The position numbers were made by a program, and so were the translations under genes. This document shows positions 1-12,611 of a DNA stretch of 64,000 nucleotides, piece after piece; the stretch's first letter is position 1; each line of letters opens with the position of its first letter. The stretch covers positions 92,648,448 through 92,712,447 of the forward strand of contig NC_048896.1 of NCBI RefSeq assembly GCF_011077185.1. The letters are read 5' to 3'. The notes beneath the pieces were generated by a model that made no database searches, was not told the origin of the DNA, and was given only the letters and a program-made list of their open reading frames with translations. Source of the DNA: Oxyura jamaicensis (taxonomy: Eukaryota > Chordata > Aves > Anseriformes > Anatidae).

Positions 1-1879
1 TTTTAATAGGATATTCAACAGTTCAAACATTCTCCAAAGAAGCATTATGGGTTTATGTCCTCTGTACTACTTTGAATCCATGATACTCTTGCACAATAAC
101 TGGTAAGACAATAGCTAATGAGAAGATTCAAAAGAAAGCAAATTTGTTTCAAGGAATAGGATTTTACTTAGCAACATTTAATTACTTCCTTAGATCACAG
201 ACAGGAGCTCAAAAATTCCTACCAGTAATTAAAAAAAAATAAAAATCATGTACTATAGTCAAACTCTTCTGAAACAAGGTTATTATTAAGAAAGTTTTCT
301 TCCTTTTGAAACAATTTTTATTTCTGTGTCATGGATAAAAAAGTATCCTATTAGAATACATTAAAATAATAACATCTGACAAATAAAAATAGAAGCCTTA
401 GCAATAAATAATCCACTTAATTTTTGGATGACTCTTAGGATTGTCTTTCATTTGTTGTCTCCTATAATGTTAGTATAGGAGACATAACTTTTCTCCAAAC
501 ACAGAATTATTACACAATTCAAAGCCCTGATTTTTACCCTTAGTTTAATTATTTTGTTAATTAAATGGTTTCAAAATCATATGACATTGTTTCTACAATT
601 TAATGTTGAGCAATTCCCAACATATAAAATGCAATATATTTAAAAGAGATATCAATAAACTACAACTGTTCTCATTTTCCCAGCATGAAAGACCTGTTCT
701 TAAACTTTCCCAGTAGGGGGAAAAAATAATAACCTATGAGGTCATATCTTCAAATCCTGTCAAATTATCGCCAGCTTTCTTTCATTCTGTTAAATTGCTT
801 ACATGTTAAATTGCTAATAAAAAAAACCAGCTTGTGCAATGCCCAGATAACTTAACAACTCCAATTTTGCTGTAAAAAGGACTGAAGTATAAATGTCGAA
901 AGGATTATAACAAAACAACTCCATTTCTTTTTATTTACCTTAAGTTACCTCAAGAGACAGCATCTGTGACATTGAAACTTTACAAGTGCAGTAGCATCAG
1001 AAATTTACTAACATTTTGTTGCTTTTTATATCATTAAAAATCATCTTCAGCTTTCCCTATAAAGTCATCGTGATTTTGCAGTATTAAGTCTTCTATAATT
1101 TTTAATTTACTTTTTGTTTTAGAGGTGAATATGAATTTGGGAACATTGCCTTTTGGCTGACACGGTAATATAAGAACTTCTGAGCAAGAATTGGAAACCA
1201 CTGGTACAATGTGGGGAAAAAATAATCTGCATCATTCTACATAAATTCACTGCATAATCTCACTGTTTTTTTGCAAGTAGGTATGCAGAGTAAGTTGACA
1301 CATCAACTGAATCTAAATCTTAGCTATGCAAATCTTGCATCAATACATCACAAAGAACACATTCAATCAAACCCATAAATTAATCTGATCTATAAACATA
1401 TGCAAAATTCAAACAACGTTATACAGTGTGTTCCTGAACTATACAACATATTAATCCCAGAAATCTACCATTAACTTGCTTACCTCTGCAGCAAAACTTG
1501 CTTACAGAAACACAGGTTTGAAATCTAGACCTGCATGCAGTAATTTAAGGAAGTATTTGCTAAAAATTATAACTCTGGAAATAAAATTTATGGGCCAAAG
1601 TCTTTTGCCTGGACTATCAAAGAAATATGTATGTGCATACGATTTTAAATTGAGTTAGAAAAAATTTCATCCTACTCTTTTTTTTTTCTTACCAAAATAA
1701 TAATAACAATTACCATGAGGAAAAGCTTAACTTCTTATTTGTATTGCCACTGAAATATCACAGCCAGAGCCTGAATTCAGGAAGATCAAGTAATGGTATT
1801 ATGGTTAATATTTCATGTTATCAGACATCTTGAAAGCACTTATTTGGGTAGACTGGCATAAATTATGACACAACATCGC

Positions 1880-2070
1880 ATATTGGCTCGGCTCTCGGCA
1901 GCAGTCGGGCCTTTAGAGCCACCTGAAACTGGCCCTTATCTAACGCAGGGCAATTTCTGTGCTCTTCTCACAGGGACCACCCCTGCAGCCGCCCGCTACC
2001 AAAACCTTGCCGTGCAAACCCGATGCAGTGCTCATCTCAGGACACAAGGAGTATTGCTTCCAAGAATATG
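1880..2070. other. GC-rich patch of unknown origin
   Basis: This roughly 190-base patch is clearly GC-richer than its flanks and keeps several CpG dinucleotides. A polypyrimidine stretch ending in cacag (about 1,955-1,972) could serve as a splice acceptor on the plus strand. The one open plus-strand frame (1,865-2,071, 68 codons) resembles no family I know. It could be a non-coding exon, a decayed LTR or a local GC fluctuation. Confidence 0.25.
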
Positions 2071-3019
2071 AGGACCTAAAGGGAACAAAGTATCAGCATC
2101 TATTTTTAGTAGTATAATTATGGCATCTCTTGCAATTTCTAGACAATTCTCTTCAGAATAGGGGGACACACATTTATCTCTTTCCATTACTGTCTTTGAT
2201 GCTACCTCATTCCTTTAGAAACACATTACTTATGCCTAAGAAAAAAGCAGGAAATCAGTGAGATTATTTTGCAGAATTCACTTTCATCCTGTCATCAGTG
2301 GGACAAATGCCTGAAGGGAAAAAAATGACCATTTCTTATATGTTCTTGGTACAGTCAATGTCTTAATCATCACTGGTGTCTTACTTTCATTAAGACTTAT
2401 CTGTCCATCATTCATAGCTCCATTCTCTTAGAATTCTTTAAGATAACACTGAATTTTACAAAGAGGAGCAGAGGTACCTATAGGGACTCAACTGATTCTA
2501 GTTCCGTTAAAATAAGCTTAATATAAACATACAGTTTTTAGAATATGTACACAGTTGGCCTTGCTCTCTGAAACAACCTTTTACATTGTCCCATTTGAAT
2601 CGCATAAATCATCTCCTCTATCATTTCAATTCCTTATGGCTATGATTTTTCCATACAATATCCCCATCCTGTCCTTTTAGCAGCTGCCAAACTCCAAATA
2701 CATCTCACAAAGTATACTGTCAAAGTACCATAGTATAATTTTTGTATTTATTGTAAACTGCACTTAAAAATTGCTACTAAAAATATATAGAAGTCTACAA
2801 TTATATATTACATACTTAATTTACCTTTTTGTGAGATAATATGAATGTATTTCTATGAGTAAAAGACTGCTGTTCTTTTAGTAGTTCTTTCCTCTTTTCT
2901 TTATTCTTATTTTAGGGGGCAGGGGGCAATAAATCAATGAGAAATGTAGATGTAATTTAAAATGAATTAGGAAATTCAAGGTTCTCCTTCTAGGAAAAAA
3001 AAAAGAAAGAAAAAAAAAC

Positions 3020-3044
3020 TATATATATATATATATATGTATAT
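3020..3044. repeat. (AT)n microsatellite
   Basis: This is a run of alternating T and A, about 12 units, directly after an A-rich stretch that begins near 2,996. It is simple sequence with no sign of function. Confidence 0.85.
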
Positions 3045-3404
3045 CTTCCTGAAATTAAAGAGATCAATTTGTCACATAACTCTGAATTTCCATATTCCCC
3101 ACAGAAGATAATATACAGAAACACTTTATTAGGAGTACAAAACTCTGCAAAAACAACCTTTAATACAAACAATTCAACATTTTTCTGTCTTTAATTTCTA
3201 AGCAGGAAGGAGCACTAATTTACTTACTAAGCATTTCTACACTCCTACAATGTAGGAGGAAAAAAAAAAAAGCACAAATGCTTTAAAATCTAAAACCCTT
3301 CCATCCACAATTTCATTTTTTTGTTCAAAAGCGGAAATTCCCTATATTCCCTATGACTGCTGGTCAGGAAAACTTTAAAGTACTGAAGTTCTAACAAAGT
3401 AAAT

Positions 3405-3661
3405 TTGTTTGGGGAAGTTCCATGCATTACCTGCCTTTCTCACCATCCACTCTCAGCTTTCCAGTGGCCACTCGTTTTCCAGCCAGACCTGATAGCCCCG
3501 GAGTCCGTTTCTAATCTCACCTCTTGCAGGGACCTGACTGATTCAGACTTGCCAAGCCACACAATTCGAGCTGAAATGGGATTTGTCACACAGGATTTTT
3601 TCATGTAGTACACAGAAAGCTTAACACTGCACATTGCTGATCCAACAGAACATCGTGGCAT
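3405..3661. other. GC-richer patch open in frames on both strands
   Basis: One plus frame (67 codons) and one minus frame (73 codons) stay open over the same roughly 220 bases, inside otherwise AT-rich DNA. On the minus strand the frame meets a good donor-like sequence (CAAGAG|GTGAGA). The peptides match no family I recognise. Low stop density from base composition is enough to explain the open frames; an untranslated exon is the main alternative. Confidence 0.2.
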
Positions 3662-4390
3662 CTAGCTACACAGAAGCCTGAATCCAAAAAATCTGAATCA
3701 CGGTGCTTGTTTACAAGCCTATGATGAGTCTGCCATGCATTTTGCCTGTACATTTCCATTTCCTAGTATTTACCATTAGGCATACCTTTTTTTCTATACT
3801 CTAGTACATACATAAATTTCAATTATTAGCAGTATTAGACCATCAGTTTATATAAATTACCTTTAAATCCAGTATTTGTATATTTTCTGGTCAGCATGCC
3901 CTTCTCCAGACAATACCACATGTTTTGGAAGACTTTGTTAGTCCTTTGAAGTAATACAGGCTTCCTGATTTTAACCTAGGATCCAAATAGTCATCCTTTG
4001 CACCACCTACTAGGTCTTCAAAATGACAGAATTGATCCATGGTTAAATAAAGCAACTGAAGGACACAATAACACTGTTTCACAAATACCATTACTTCTGC
4101 CCAATGCAATACTAATTGCAAATACTAATACTAATGCAAAACTCATAAACCTGAGTGAGCTGGGTTTAATTTCCAAGTAAGGCTGAATGGCATTTCCAAT
4201 TTCACTAAAATAAAGTAAAAGGCATAGCATTCCTGTACATCCTATTACTGAAATCTACTGTTTAAAACAAAATCACCATTTTTAAAACTCATTTAACTTC
4301 TTGCTCTTCCCTTTTTGAAAAACACAGAAGAGCAGAAACCACATTTCTGAAAAGAATCTGAAGGACAGAGGAGGAAACCAAGCTTTTTAA

Positions 4391-4609
4391 TCACAGAATC
4401 ATTAAGGTTGAAAAACACCTTCAAGATCATCTGGGCTATCCCCCACCACCATCTAGCCTAACCCCCACCACTAAACCCCATCGCAAAGTACCACATCCAA
4501 CCTTTCCTTAAACACCCCCAGGGACGGTGACTCCACCACCTCCCTGGGCAACCCCTCCCTATACCTAACCCCTCTTTCTGAGAAGCTTTTCCTAATATCC
4601 AACTTAAAA
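4391..4609 (-). mobile_element. CR1 LINE fragment, 5'-truncated
   Basis: Read on the minus strand this is the 3' end of a chicken-repeat-1 element. The plus strand opens with 'tcacagaatcattaaggttg', the complement of the family's 3' tail. It continues through the block ending 'gggacggtgactccaccacc' and stops at 'cctaatatccaacttaaa'. Only the last 220 bases remain, the usual 5' truncation of CR1. No coding capacity survives, and several substitutions suggest moderate age. Confidence 0.92.
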
Positions 4610-7600
4610 CTTAATACTTGCATAAATGTAAGCAACTATTAAGTATCAGTTATGTTATGTTTCATTAAGTTATCAATGACGTCATAACAGTTACGCCAGG
4701 GTTTACATTTCAGTCCAGCAGAACAGGAACTGTGCTTGGTCCCAACACTGTTTAGAAACACCACCAGCACGTGACTGTGCCATGTGCAAACTCTTGCCAT
4801 ATACTAATAATATTAAGTTCAGCTTGTTTGATAAACATATTTGCTCAATCACAGGCCCAAGTTATGACAATTTCTACCATTTCAGGCCAAATGTGCATTA
4901 TGCCACCCCACCTAGAAGGTGAGCAGTGCTATCCACCAGCTGGTCGATCACACCTTACCCCTTGAATCTCATCTGGAAATGTGTTCTGGCTCACTGCCAC
5001 AGCTCAGTACAGCCAATGTGCAACAGCATGAAGAAACAGAACCTACAAAGAGTGTCTAAAAATATCATACCTGAGACAGACATATTACCTTAGCAGTTTC
5101 ACCGTGATTTGAAGAAAACAGGAGTTACATCTGATGAATGACTCCACCAGCCATGGTGGAAGCCGCTGGGCACAGAAAACAGGCCTGCCTTCAGACTGGT
5201 GCCCTAGCCTGATGCTAACTACTTGTTCTATAACCTGGGTATTGTACTCTGCAGGTATTCAGGTAGTTTGGACATAATAAAATGCTCAAAAAAAAAAAAA
5301 GACTGCAAGTAAAATACAGTCAAATACTCTAATGGCTATTTAATTCAGAACATATAATGGGAAATGAAAAGTAGTTAAAATATGCAACCAACTTCAGAAA
5401 GGCCAAATGAAAAGCTGTGCTCACACCAATAGCTACACTGTGATTTTCATGAAAGGTCTTAGAGAGTGAGGGAGAGCTAAGCTTCATAAAATAATAATCA
5501 GAACAAACCAAGATTTGAATATATATGTATTTTAACTAGGACTCCAGCATGACAAAACACTTCAGATTTACCTAACGCTGTGTAACTCCTACAGAAACTG
5601 AGTTAGTTTCTTGTACTGCAGCAAATAGCCTCAGTTTTTCCCAACGTCATTTGTCATTTTGGTCCCTACCTCTCTCCTTCACTACCTACAGAAGCCTAAA
5701 GCCTTAGGCATCAAGGAGTTATCCAAGCAAGGTTTTAGGTGGGAAGAAATTCAGTATCCATCACGGATACACATACGCTTAGTCATGCCGAAACATTATA
5801 AGGCATTCAGTATGTAACACAAAAGAAGCTATCATCTGAAATAAGGTCCACACAGAAGAAAATCTTGTTCCCAAGAATACAGAACAGCAAACTACCTCAT
5901 TTCTCACACGAGATTACGCAAGCAGTAACAAATTCTAAAGGAAGTATGCTAAAAGCATTACTTTGCACTAAAAGAGAAAGGATATGATTTTACAAGCCCA
6001 ATATTATGTTTTCATTCATAAACTCTGGGAACAGGGCCAGACCTGACTGCATACATTCGATTTGACCTTTCAGGAACATTTATTTCACTGCAGAACCTCC
6101 ACACTAATAAGTTTGAATTACCCCAGTAATGCCAGTCACAGACACCGCCTCCCAGCGCAGCGGCAGTTATTTATAAAAGCCTCCTGGGGCCATCACTGGA
6201 AACGTATCCGTCCTACAGATTACACCAATGAGCTTGGTTGTTCAAAGAAAGCGACAGTTTCAGATACTCGTGATGCAGTCCACTAAATCGTTTTAATTAG
6301 TGCAGAATCTTGCGATGATTGCAGTGACTGCGTCCTAGGAAATAAATCCACTTTTCTATCACTGGCAAGCCCAGTGATACCCAATTTTTTCCGCCAAGGA
6401 GAACAGTAGCTTACCCTATCGACAGAAGCAAGATGTAGCCAAGCTACTCATGGACAGAAATTCAGTAATTCCTGGTGACTATTATGTATTGTGTTATGCA
6501 AGAAAACATATATGAAATTTAGAATGAAACCCTGGTGTACTCGAAGAAAGCAGGTTTACTACTCGCTTAAGAGACCAGCAATTAATTCATCCAGAAACAA
6601 AGGAGGGCTTTATTACAATTACTTTTCAGGGTAGTTCAGACTCTCTAAAAACCTAAATCTTAGTATAACTTCTCTAATTGTCACTATTGTTTTCTTAGAG
6701 ATGAAATCTTGTGGCAATTATTTTCCGGATAGCATTCCACTAGTAGAATCAATATAAAACTACCAAAAATTTGGAAACTCTATTTGTTCTGGGTCACTCT
6801 TATTCTTCTCCGTGTATTGCATGTTTCTTTTTAATAAATGGCCAACTTACAATAACCGAAACAGCACATACAGTTTATTAAACTTTTGAGCCATGCCATT
6901 TACTAGTATCTCAGTAGATTCATTAAATACCTTGGCAAAAATCAAATTTACTTGTCTTTTTTTTTTAAAAAAAAAGGATATACTTGCTGGTGCTAAACTC
7001 AATCCACCACATTTAAGGTGTAATTATGACCCTCAATGTTGCAAATTAAGATAGCATTCATTTGAATTGCCAAATTGCCAAAGTGTACATCAGACACAAA
7101 GCAATTTCATACACACGCACCCCATTACAGACCACAATACAGGCTCCAGTCCTGTTTTATTGAAACTATTAGCAATTTTCTGTATTGGCTCCAATGGGAA
7201 ATAGATGAGAGTTCCTATTATGCAAGACTGATGATGACTACATGGTGACTAAAGCACAGAAAACTCAGAACTGTGATTTCCTCCTTAGTTCTTTTGAAAA
7301 TGATCTTTTTTCTGTTGGGGGTGGGAGGGCACATTACCTATTCCCTTTCTATTGCATGCACATCTTGTTCCTCTATTAAGGACCTTTGTAGAACATTTCC
7401 AAATTTTTTTTTTTTAGACTATTTTTTCAATTTTTTCCTCTCTTAGTAGCTCTCTTAAAAACATTTCTAAAACCACCTTTTCCCAACTGTACGGTGTTTA
7501 AAAAAATCTGTTACTTTCTGTTGATAGTTTCTGATTATCCTTGTTGAATCTGTTTTTAAGTCAAGTATACAATGAACCTCAGCATATATTCTCAATAAAT

Positions 7601-9290
7601 CAAACAGAGAAAATAGGATGAGAGGTTTTGATACATTTGTCTGCTTTTATCTTACAAGTTTGATGGTATGTGATATGTTACTCTGAAATTAGCAGAATCC
7701 CATTATGGATCTCATTTAACACTCCACAATAAATCAGAAGAAAGTTCTTAGAGCATCAAACTGATACGAACAATAATCACTGTTAACATGCAATGCCACT
7801 TCTGTGCTTACTAACTTTGGTCTAGAAAGCTTTTAACGTTTTAAGAAGAAAAAAAGGAAAACATGGAAAGAAAACGAACTATTTACAAAGAAATATGTGT
7901 TACTGAGCTCAGCCTAGATCCACTCATCTCAAAAGCCAGGGAAGCGACTACTGTGCTCCTGAGTTCGAAGGGAGACCCAAACCTCAAAGCCTACTCCTTG
8001 TGTTGGGTCAACAGCAACCTTATTCCTCCGAGGTTTGACAGGCAGATATATAAACACTAGCTATGCCGCAAGTATCTAATATGTTTATTCTATTTTGTCA
8101 AATTTTCCTGGAAAGCCTTCAATTTTTAAGCACTGAAGCATATAGTCAATTTGTGAACAGAAGCACAAAAGGTACAGGACAGTGCTAGGCAGCCTAGAAT
8201 TCAATGGTTATTCTGAATACTCCCACTAAAAGGTTCTTTCGTTTTTCAGACTTTCTCTGTAATTTCTTCTGTTCTTTGAATGCCCAATTGCATGTATACC
8301 AAAAGCACTGAAAAATAATAATAATAATAATAGTCCACAGCAACTATTTCAAAGAATACAGCTCAGCAATTCATAACAAGTATGTAGATTAACTGAAGTC
8401 TTCGTTTACGTGGATGTATGTCTTTATCTACGCGTAAGTGGAAATATTAACATTGATCGTGAACAATTTCAGAGTAACACATCATTAAAATATGGAACTT
8501 TTTCCAAAAGAATTTCACGTGATCACTCAAACAACTGATATTAACCTTCAAAAATAGAGAATTTCTGAAATTTGTGATTATAAAAGACATTTCAGATGAT
8601 CTGCAAGAATTTGCTTTAATATTTGAAATGTATAATGACATCACATAGAGAACTTATACAGATTTTTAGCTAATTAAACAAGGATTTTCCATAGCAACAA
8701 AAGATACAGAAGCAAAGCTTCTGATTAAAAAGCTAAAAATCTACATGTAGACTAGTTGCGTACAGTTTTTTGTTTTTTTTTTTTTTTTTACTTTTTTTCC
8801 CCATTTAGAATTTTTTTCCCCAACGCTTCCAGTAGATTGTTTTTGTATATCTTTTTGTGATTTACATACCACCATTTAGCTCTCTCCTGGCAAAACATTA
8901 CAGCCAGTGTAGTACATGCTATATAATCATTCTTTCAGATAATCAAATATAAAGAGTCATTAAACTGTCAACCTCGAACAGCACGGATCAAGGTTCCAAT
9001 TGTATTGTGACTAGAAGAACATTTAGCATAACCTGAGTCTCAAAATAGGGGACTTTTAGGCTCGTAACAGGAGAGTTGACAAAATGGTTGCTACTCCAAA
9101 TAAGCTCATTTACATGAGACTATGCACTGAAGATACACCTGGCTGTATTCTACTCTATTGCAAAATATATCATTTTTTTTTTAACATAAAAGGTATAGTC
9201 CTTGTCAGGAGACAATTCCTATCCAACAGTACAAAATATTGTTTTCCTACAAGGGGGTTTCTCTAACTTAGGAACAAGACAATGTTCCAA
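4610..9290. other. AT-rich sequence without a supported gene
   Basis: I see no gene. Short open frames (60-74 codons) lack recognisable content. Homopolymer A/T runs are common, notably T-rich sequence around 8,768-8,788, and an (AAT)n microsatellite lies at 8,314-8,332. Confidence 0.6.
8314..8332. repeat. (AAT)n microsatellite
   Basis: About six perfect AAT units lie between A-rich sequence and a unique flank. No function is indicated. Confidence 0.85.
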
Positions 9291-9376
9291 CAGTGATGGG
9301 TGATACTGGTGGGTAGGGGGATGGTAGGACCAGTTGATCTTGAAGGGCTTTTCCAATCTTAATGGTTCTGTGATTC
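9291..9376 (+). mobile_element. CR1 LINE 3'-end fragment
   Basis: The segment reads 'ggaccagttgatcttgaagg' followed by 'gcttttccaatcttaatggt' and 'tctgtgattc', the conserved CR1 3' end on the plus strand. The upstream part (tggtgggtagggggatgg) also fits the family consensus. Only about 85 bases remain. Confidence 0.88.
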
Positions 9377-11287
9377 CCTCACCCAGGCTCGCTAGGAAAG
9401 CATCTGGGCAGCAGAGCACAGCCTCCACCCTGTTCCCCAGACTTTTTGTCCTTGTAGAAGTAGCATTCCCCCACTCTCTTTTTACCAGGGTGCTAAATAC
9501 AGCAGAGCATCACGGAATAAGTGGTTATTTTCTCAGATGAGGGTTTTCTTTAGAGACAGCTACAGGTATGTAAACCAATGTGATTGCCTACCTCATATTT
9601 CACACTGGCAAGTCCAAAAAAAGTCTGGTTTCAAGACACTAAAAAAATAAAAATCACTGCTCTTTATTACCTTCATTAACAGATGATCATACTGCAATAC
9701 AAAGATATCTAAGCATCTAACGTTCTGGCAATGACTGAAGAAACAATTAGTTAATGTTGAAAGTGAAGTCTTTAATCAAAACCAAGACAGAGATGTTCTT
9801 ATAACTCAGTGACCACAGAAAATGTTAGCTGCTTGATTAAAAGCACACAGACAAATGTGTTTATGGTTTCATAAATATTTCATATGTGCATTTAACTTAA
9901 GAGGTACAGATAGGAACAGAGATGTGACTACATATATCTCAACCCCTGCTTTGCGCTGCCTAATTGGTATGAAATAGTTTTACCTCATTAAAATGGAATG
10001 TATTAAACCCATAACAGAAGTTCAAATAAACTCCAAGAGAAAACAAAAAGGATCGTAGAAATTAGAAAATAAGAGTTTGCAACGTATCTATTTGAGAATG
10101 ATCACAAAGTCAAAAAAATAAGTTATGGAGTAAAGGAAATATGGAACCTTTACAATCAGGGAACTCAGGAAGAAGATGCTCCAAGGTCTCTAGAGGTGCT
10201 GATTTCATCACTGATTTAAAACAAAAAAACAAACCCACACAGAACCAGAAAATACAAAGAAATCCCGAAGTATTAAAGTCCAAATGCTCTGAACTGTAAA
10301 TTATTCCCATTAAAAAGTCTATAAATAATTATGGCATAAAGCAAAAAATGGAAAAGTGGAAAAAGAACATGAAAAGGCCAAATACAGAAAGCACAATTTA
10401 CAATCTCCCTAAACACATTAAAGTACCCAAAACAATCAGATACAGGAATGCATGAATACATGTCAAAATTAAACAAAATCCTACTAACAAAACCTTCCAT
10501 GAACTAGAATTAACTGGACACCAGCAGAAACATAGGCCTCCATGAAAAGCAACAATCAAAGTGACAAAAGCCTAAAAGCTTGTTTATTTAAAACATCTCA
10601 TTTTAACCAATGAATCAGTTGATTACTCTACAATGAGAGGTCTCTTAAAATAAAACAAAATGTAAATGAGTTATTGAATGACAGAGAAAGTAATTAAATC
10701 CCATTTCCTACACTCCCCTCCTAAACTTATGAGGAGCGTGAATGGACTAAACACTTCCCTACAATTCATTTTATTCTTGATTTTCTCCACCTTTTATAAT
10801 TTAAGCCTTAAGTATATTACAGCTTTCAACTGGCATCAGTAAGGTCGGGAGGGGAGGAAGCAGGACTAAAGAAAAACTTTTCCAACCTTACCCAAAATTG
10901 TTTATAAAATTTGCTGTTCTTCAGCTTCTCAGTGTAAGACTTTAATAAATGCATACTTCTACCTGCTGGAGACATATATATGTGTCACCTGCTTTAGAAT
11001 CCACCCTGTAGATGGTCTGAATTATTAACTTTTTAATGCAATTCTGCATCTTCTAGTCTGACATCCCATCGTTTCAAGGGGAAGCTGTTTGCTTTTCTGC
11101 AAAATCAACTACAGCGAACACCAGTGGAATGAAGAGAACAGATGGGTCCTTCTCAGCAGGCAGCTTATGCTGGGGAACGTGCAGGTAAAAGCAGGAAAAT
11201 ATTTTTGTTTAGGCCCTCCCCAGCAAAATACAGTGTCAGTATTTGTGACTGAGCTTCACAAGGTATGGATTTTACATAGCATCATCT
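9377..11287. other. AT-rich sequence without a supported gene
   Basis: There are no recognisable exons or RNA genes. Two overlapping minus-strand frames (10,110-10,310 and 10,273-10,500) are AT-rich, hydrophobic by composition and probably chance. Confidence 0.6.
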
Positions 11288-11544
11288 AACAGTTTGGGTT
11301 GGAAGGGACCTCAGAGCTCCCCCAGCCCAGGCTGTCCCCAGCCCCATCCAGCCTGGCCTTGGGGTAGCCACAGCTCCTTGGGGCAGCCTGGGCCAGGTCC
11401 TCACTGCCCTCATAGCAAAGAATTTCTGCCATATATCTAACCTAAATCTGCCCTCTTCCAATTTAAAGCCATGCCCCCTTGTCCTGTCACTGCCCCCCGA
11501 CAAACAGTCCCTCCCCAGCTTTCCTGTAGGCCCACTTTAAGTAC
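11288..11544 (-). mobile_element. CR1 LINE fragment, different subfamily
   Basis: The plus strand shows 'gggttggaagggacctcaga', then a C-rich stretch and 'cccccttgtcctgtcactgc', and ends near 'cctgtaggcccactttaagt'. These are the reverse complement of a CR1 3' region. Its wording differs from the copies at 22.1 and 37.0 kb, so it belongs to another CR1 subfamily. A GC-rich minus-strand frame of 73 codons runs through it but is only element sequence. Confidence 0.92.
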
Positions 11545-12563
11545 ATTCATCGCATTTTAGCATGAAAAATATATATTTTTTTTTCCAAATATCCTGCATT
11601 GAAGAACCTAGCTATGGTCATAAAGGCAGCTACAGTAAGGAAAAATACAGAAAAACTTCTCCAGAGGCAACTGAAATATGACTGCTGTGGTTATGCCACT
11701 TCTACTCAAAGTAAGACACGTACAAAGAACATCTGCCTCCAGGCAAGTACCACATTGCAGCTGTGTTTGCTCCATCCTACCCTGCTTCCTAACCTAGTTC
11801 TGGAGTGAAACCTGACTTTGTCATTTCTGGAGTTAAACCTGACTTCGTGTTCCTGAGAGAGAATTTTAAATAATATCAAAAGGAATATCTGGTTAGCATG
11901 CTACCCCGTTACATTAAATTGAGCCTCCAAAGTAAAATGAAAAAGATAAGCTGTGTCACTCAGTGACCTTCATACATACTCTGTAACATGATTTATTAAA
12001 TCTGCACAGATCTCATCCATTTGAGCAAATTAACAAGTTTCTATAGTATTTTGAAACAGAAACTGCATCAGAGATCAACTCCATTTCGGTGTTGTCACAT
12101 AGCATTCACGGTTTTTAATCACATAACTTTTAGAACTTCTCATCAATACAATGAACTTCTAGCTCACTAAGGTGAAAACTAATGAGCAAAATTAATTTAA
12201 ATTTGCAAGTTCACCAGTTTATAATGAAACTTAGGATAAAAAACTTCTTTTTTTTAATGGCATGTCCTTGGAAACTAAAATTTTTCTTTCAGACAGTTTA
12301 CACTGACCATCTTGCACAAGTTACCTAGAGAAAGAAAGAGAATACTTCGTTCTAAAAATTCAGTCAACAGCTTGGTAAAGAAACCTGTCATATTGGTGAA
12401 ATGAAGGGGTGGAAGGACAAAATGCAGATTCAGAAGAATTACAGAAAAATGTTTTTCAATAAACATTTTCTCTTTCTTTTCTGGGAATACTTTGCAAAAT
12501 CCTATTTTATTTCTTTTTTGCCATAAAGCAAACATTGAATTTTATCCAAGCATCGCTATACAT

Positions 12564-12611
12564 ATTGGCCTCCAAGGACGAGGCCAATTACTGGCCTCCA
12601 AAGAGGAGGCC
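12564..12611. repeat. Tandem pair of imperfectly duplicated hairpins
   Basis: The first hairpin has a perfect 9-bp stem (ATTGGCCTC, 12,564-12,572, pairing with 12,580-12,588) and a 7-base loop. The second has a perfect 7-bp stem (GGCCTCC, 12,593-12,599, pairing with 12,605-12,611) and a 5-base loop. The two units start about 27 bases apart and share most of their sequence, so one appears to be a diverged tandem copy of the other. Confidence 0.7.

Larger units (their letters stand above)
1..4390. other. AT-rich sequence without a supported gene
   Basis: No reading frame here has a recognisable product. The longest are about 60-76 codons, as expected by chance. It holds an (AT)n tract at 3,020-3,044 next to an A-rich run, a GC-richer patch at about 1,880-2,070 and another at about 3,405-3,661. 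It is probably intronic or intergenic, and which of the two cannot be told from this window. Confidence 0.6.
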
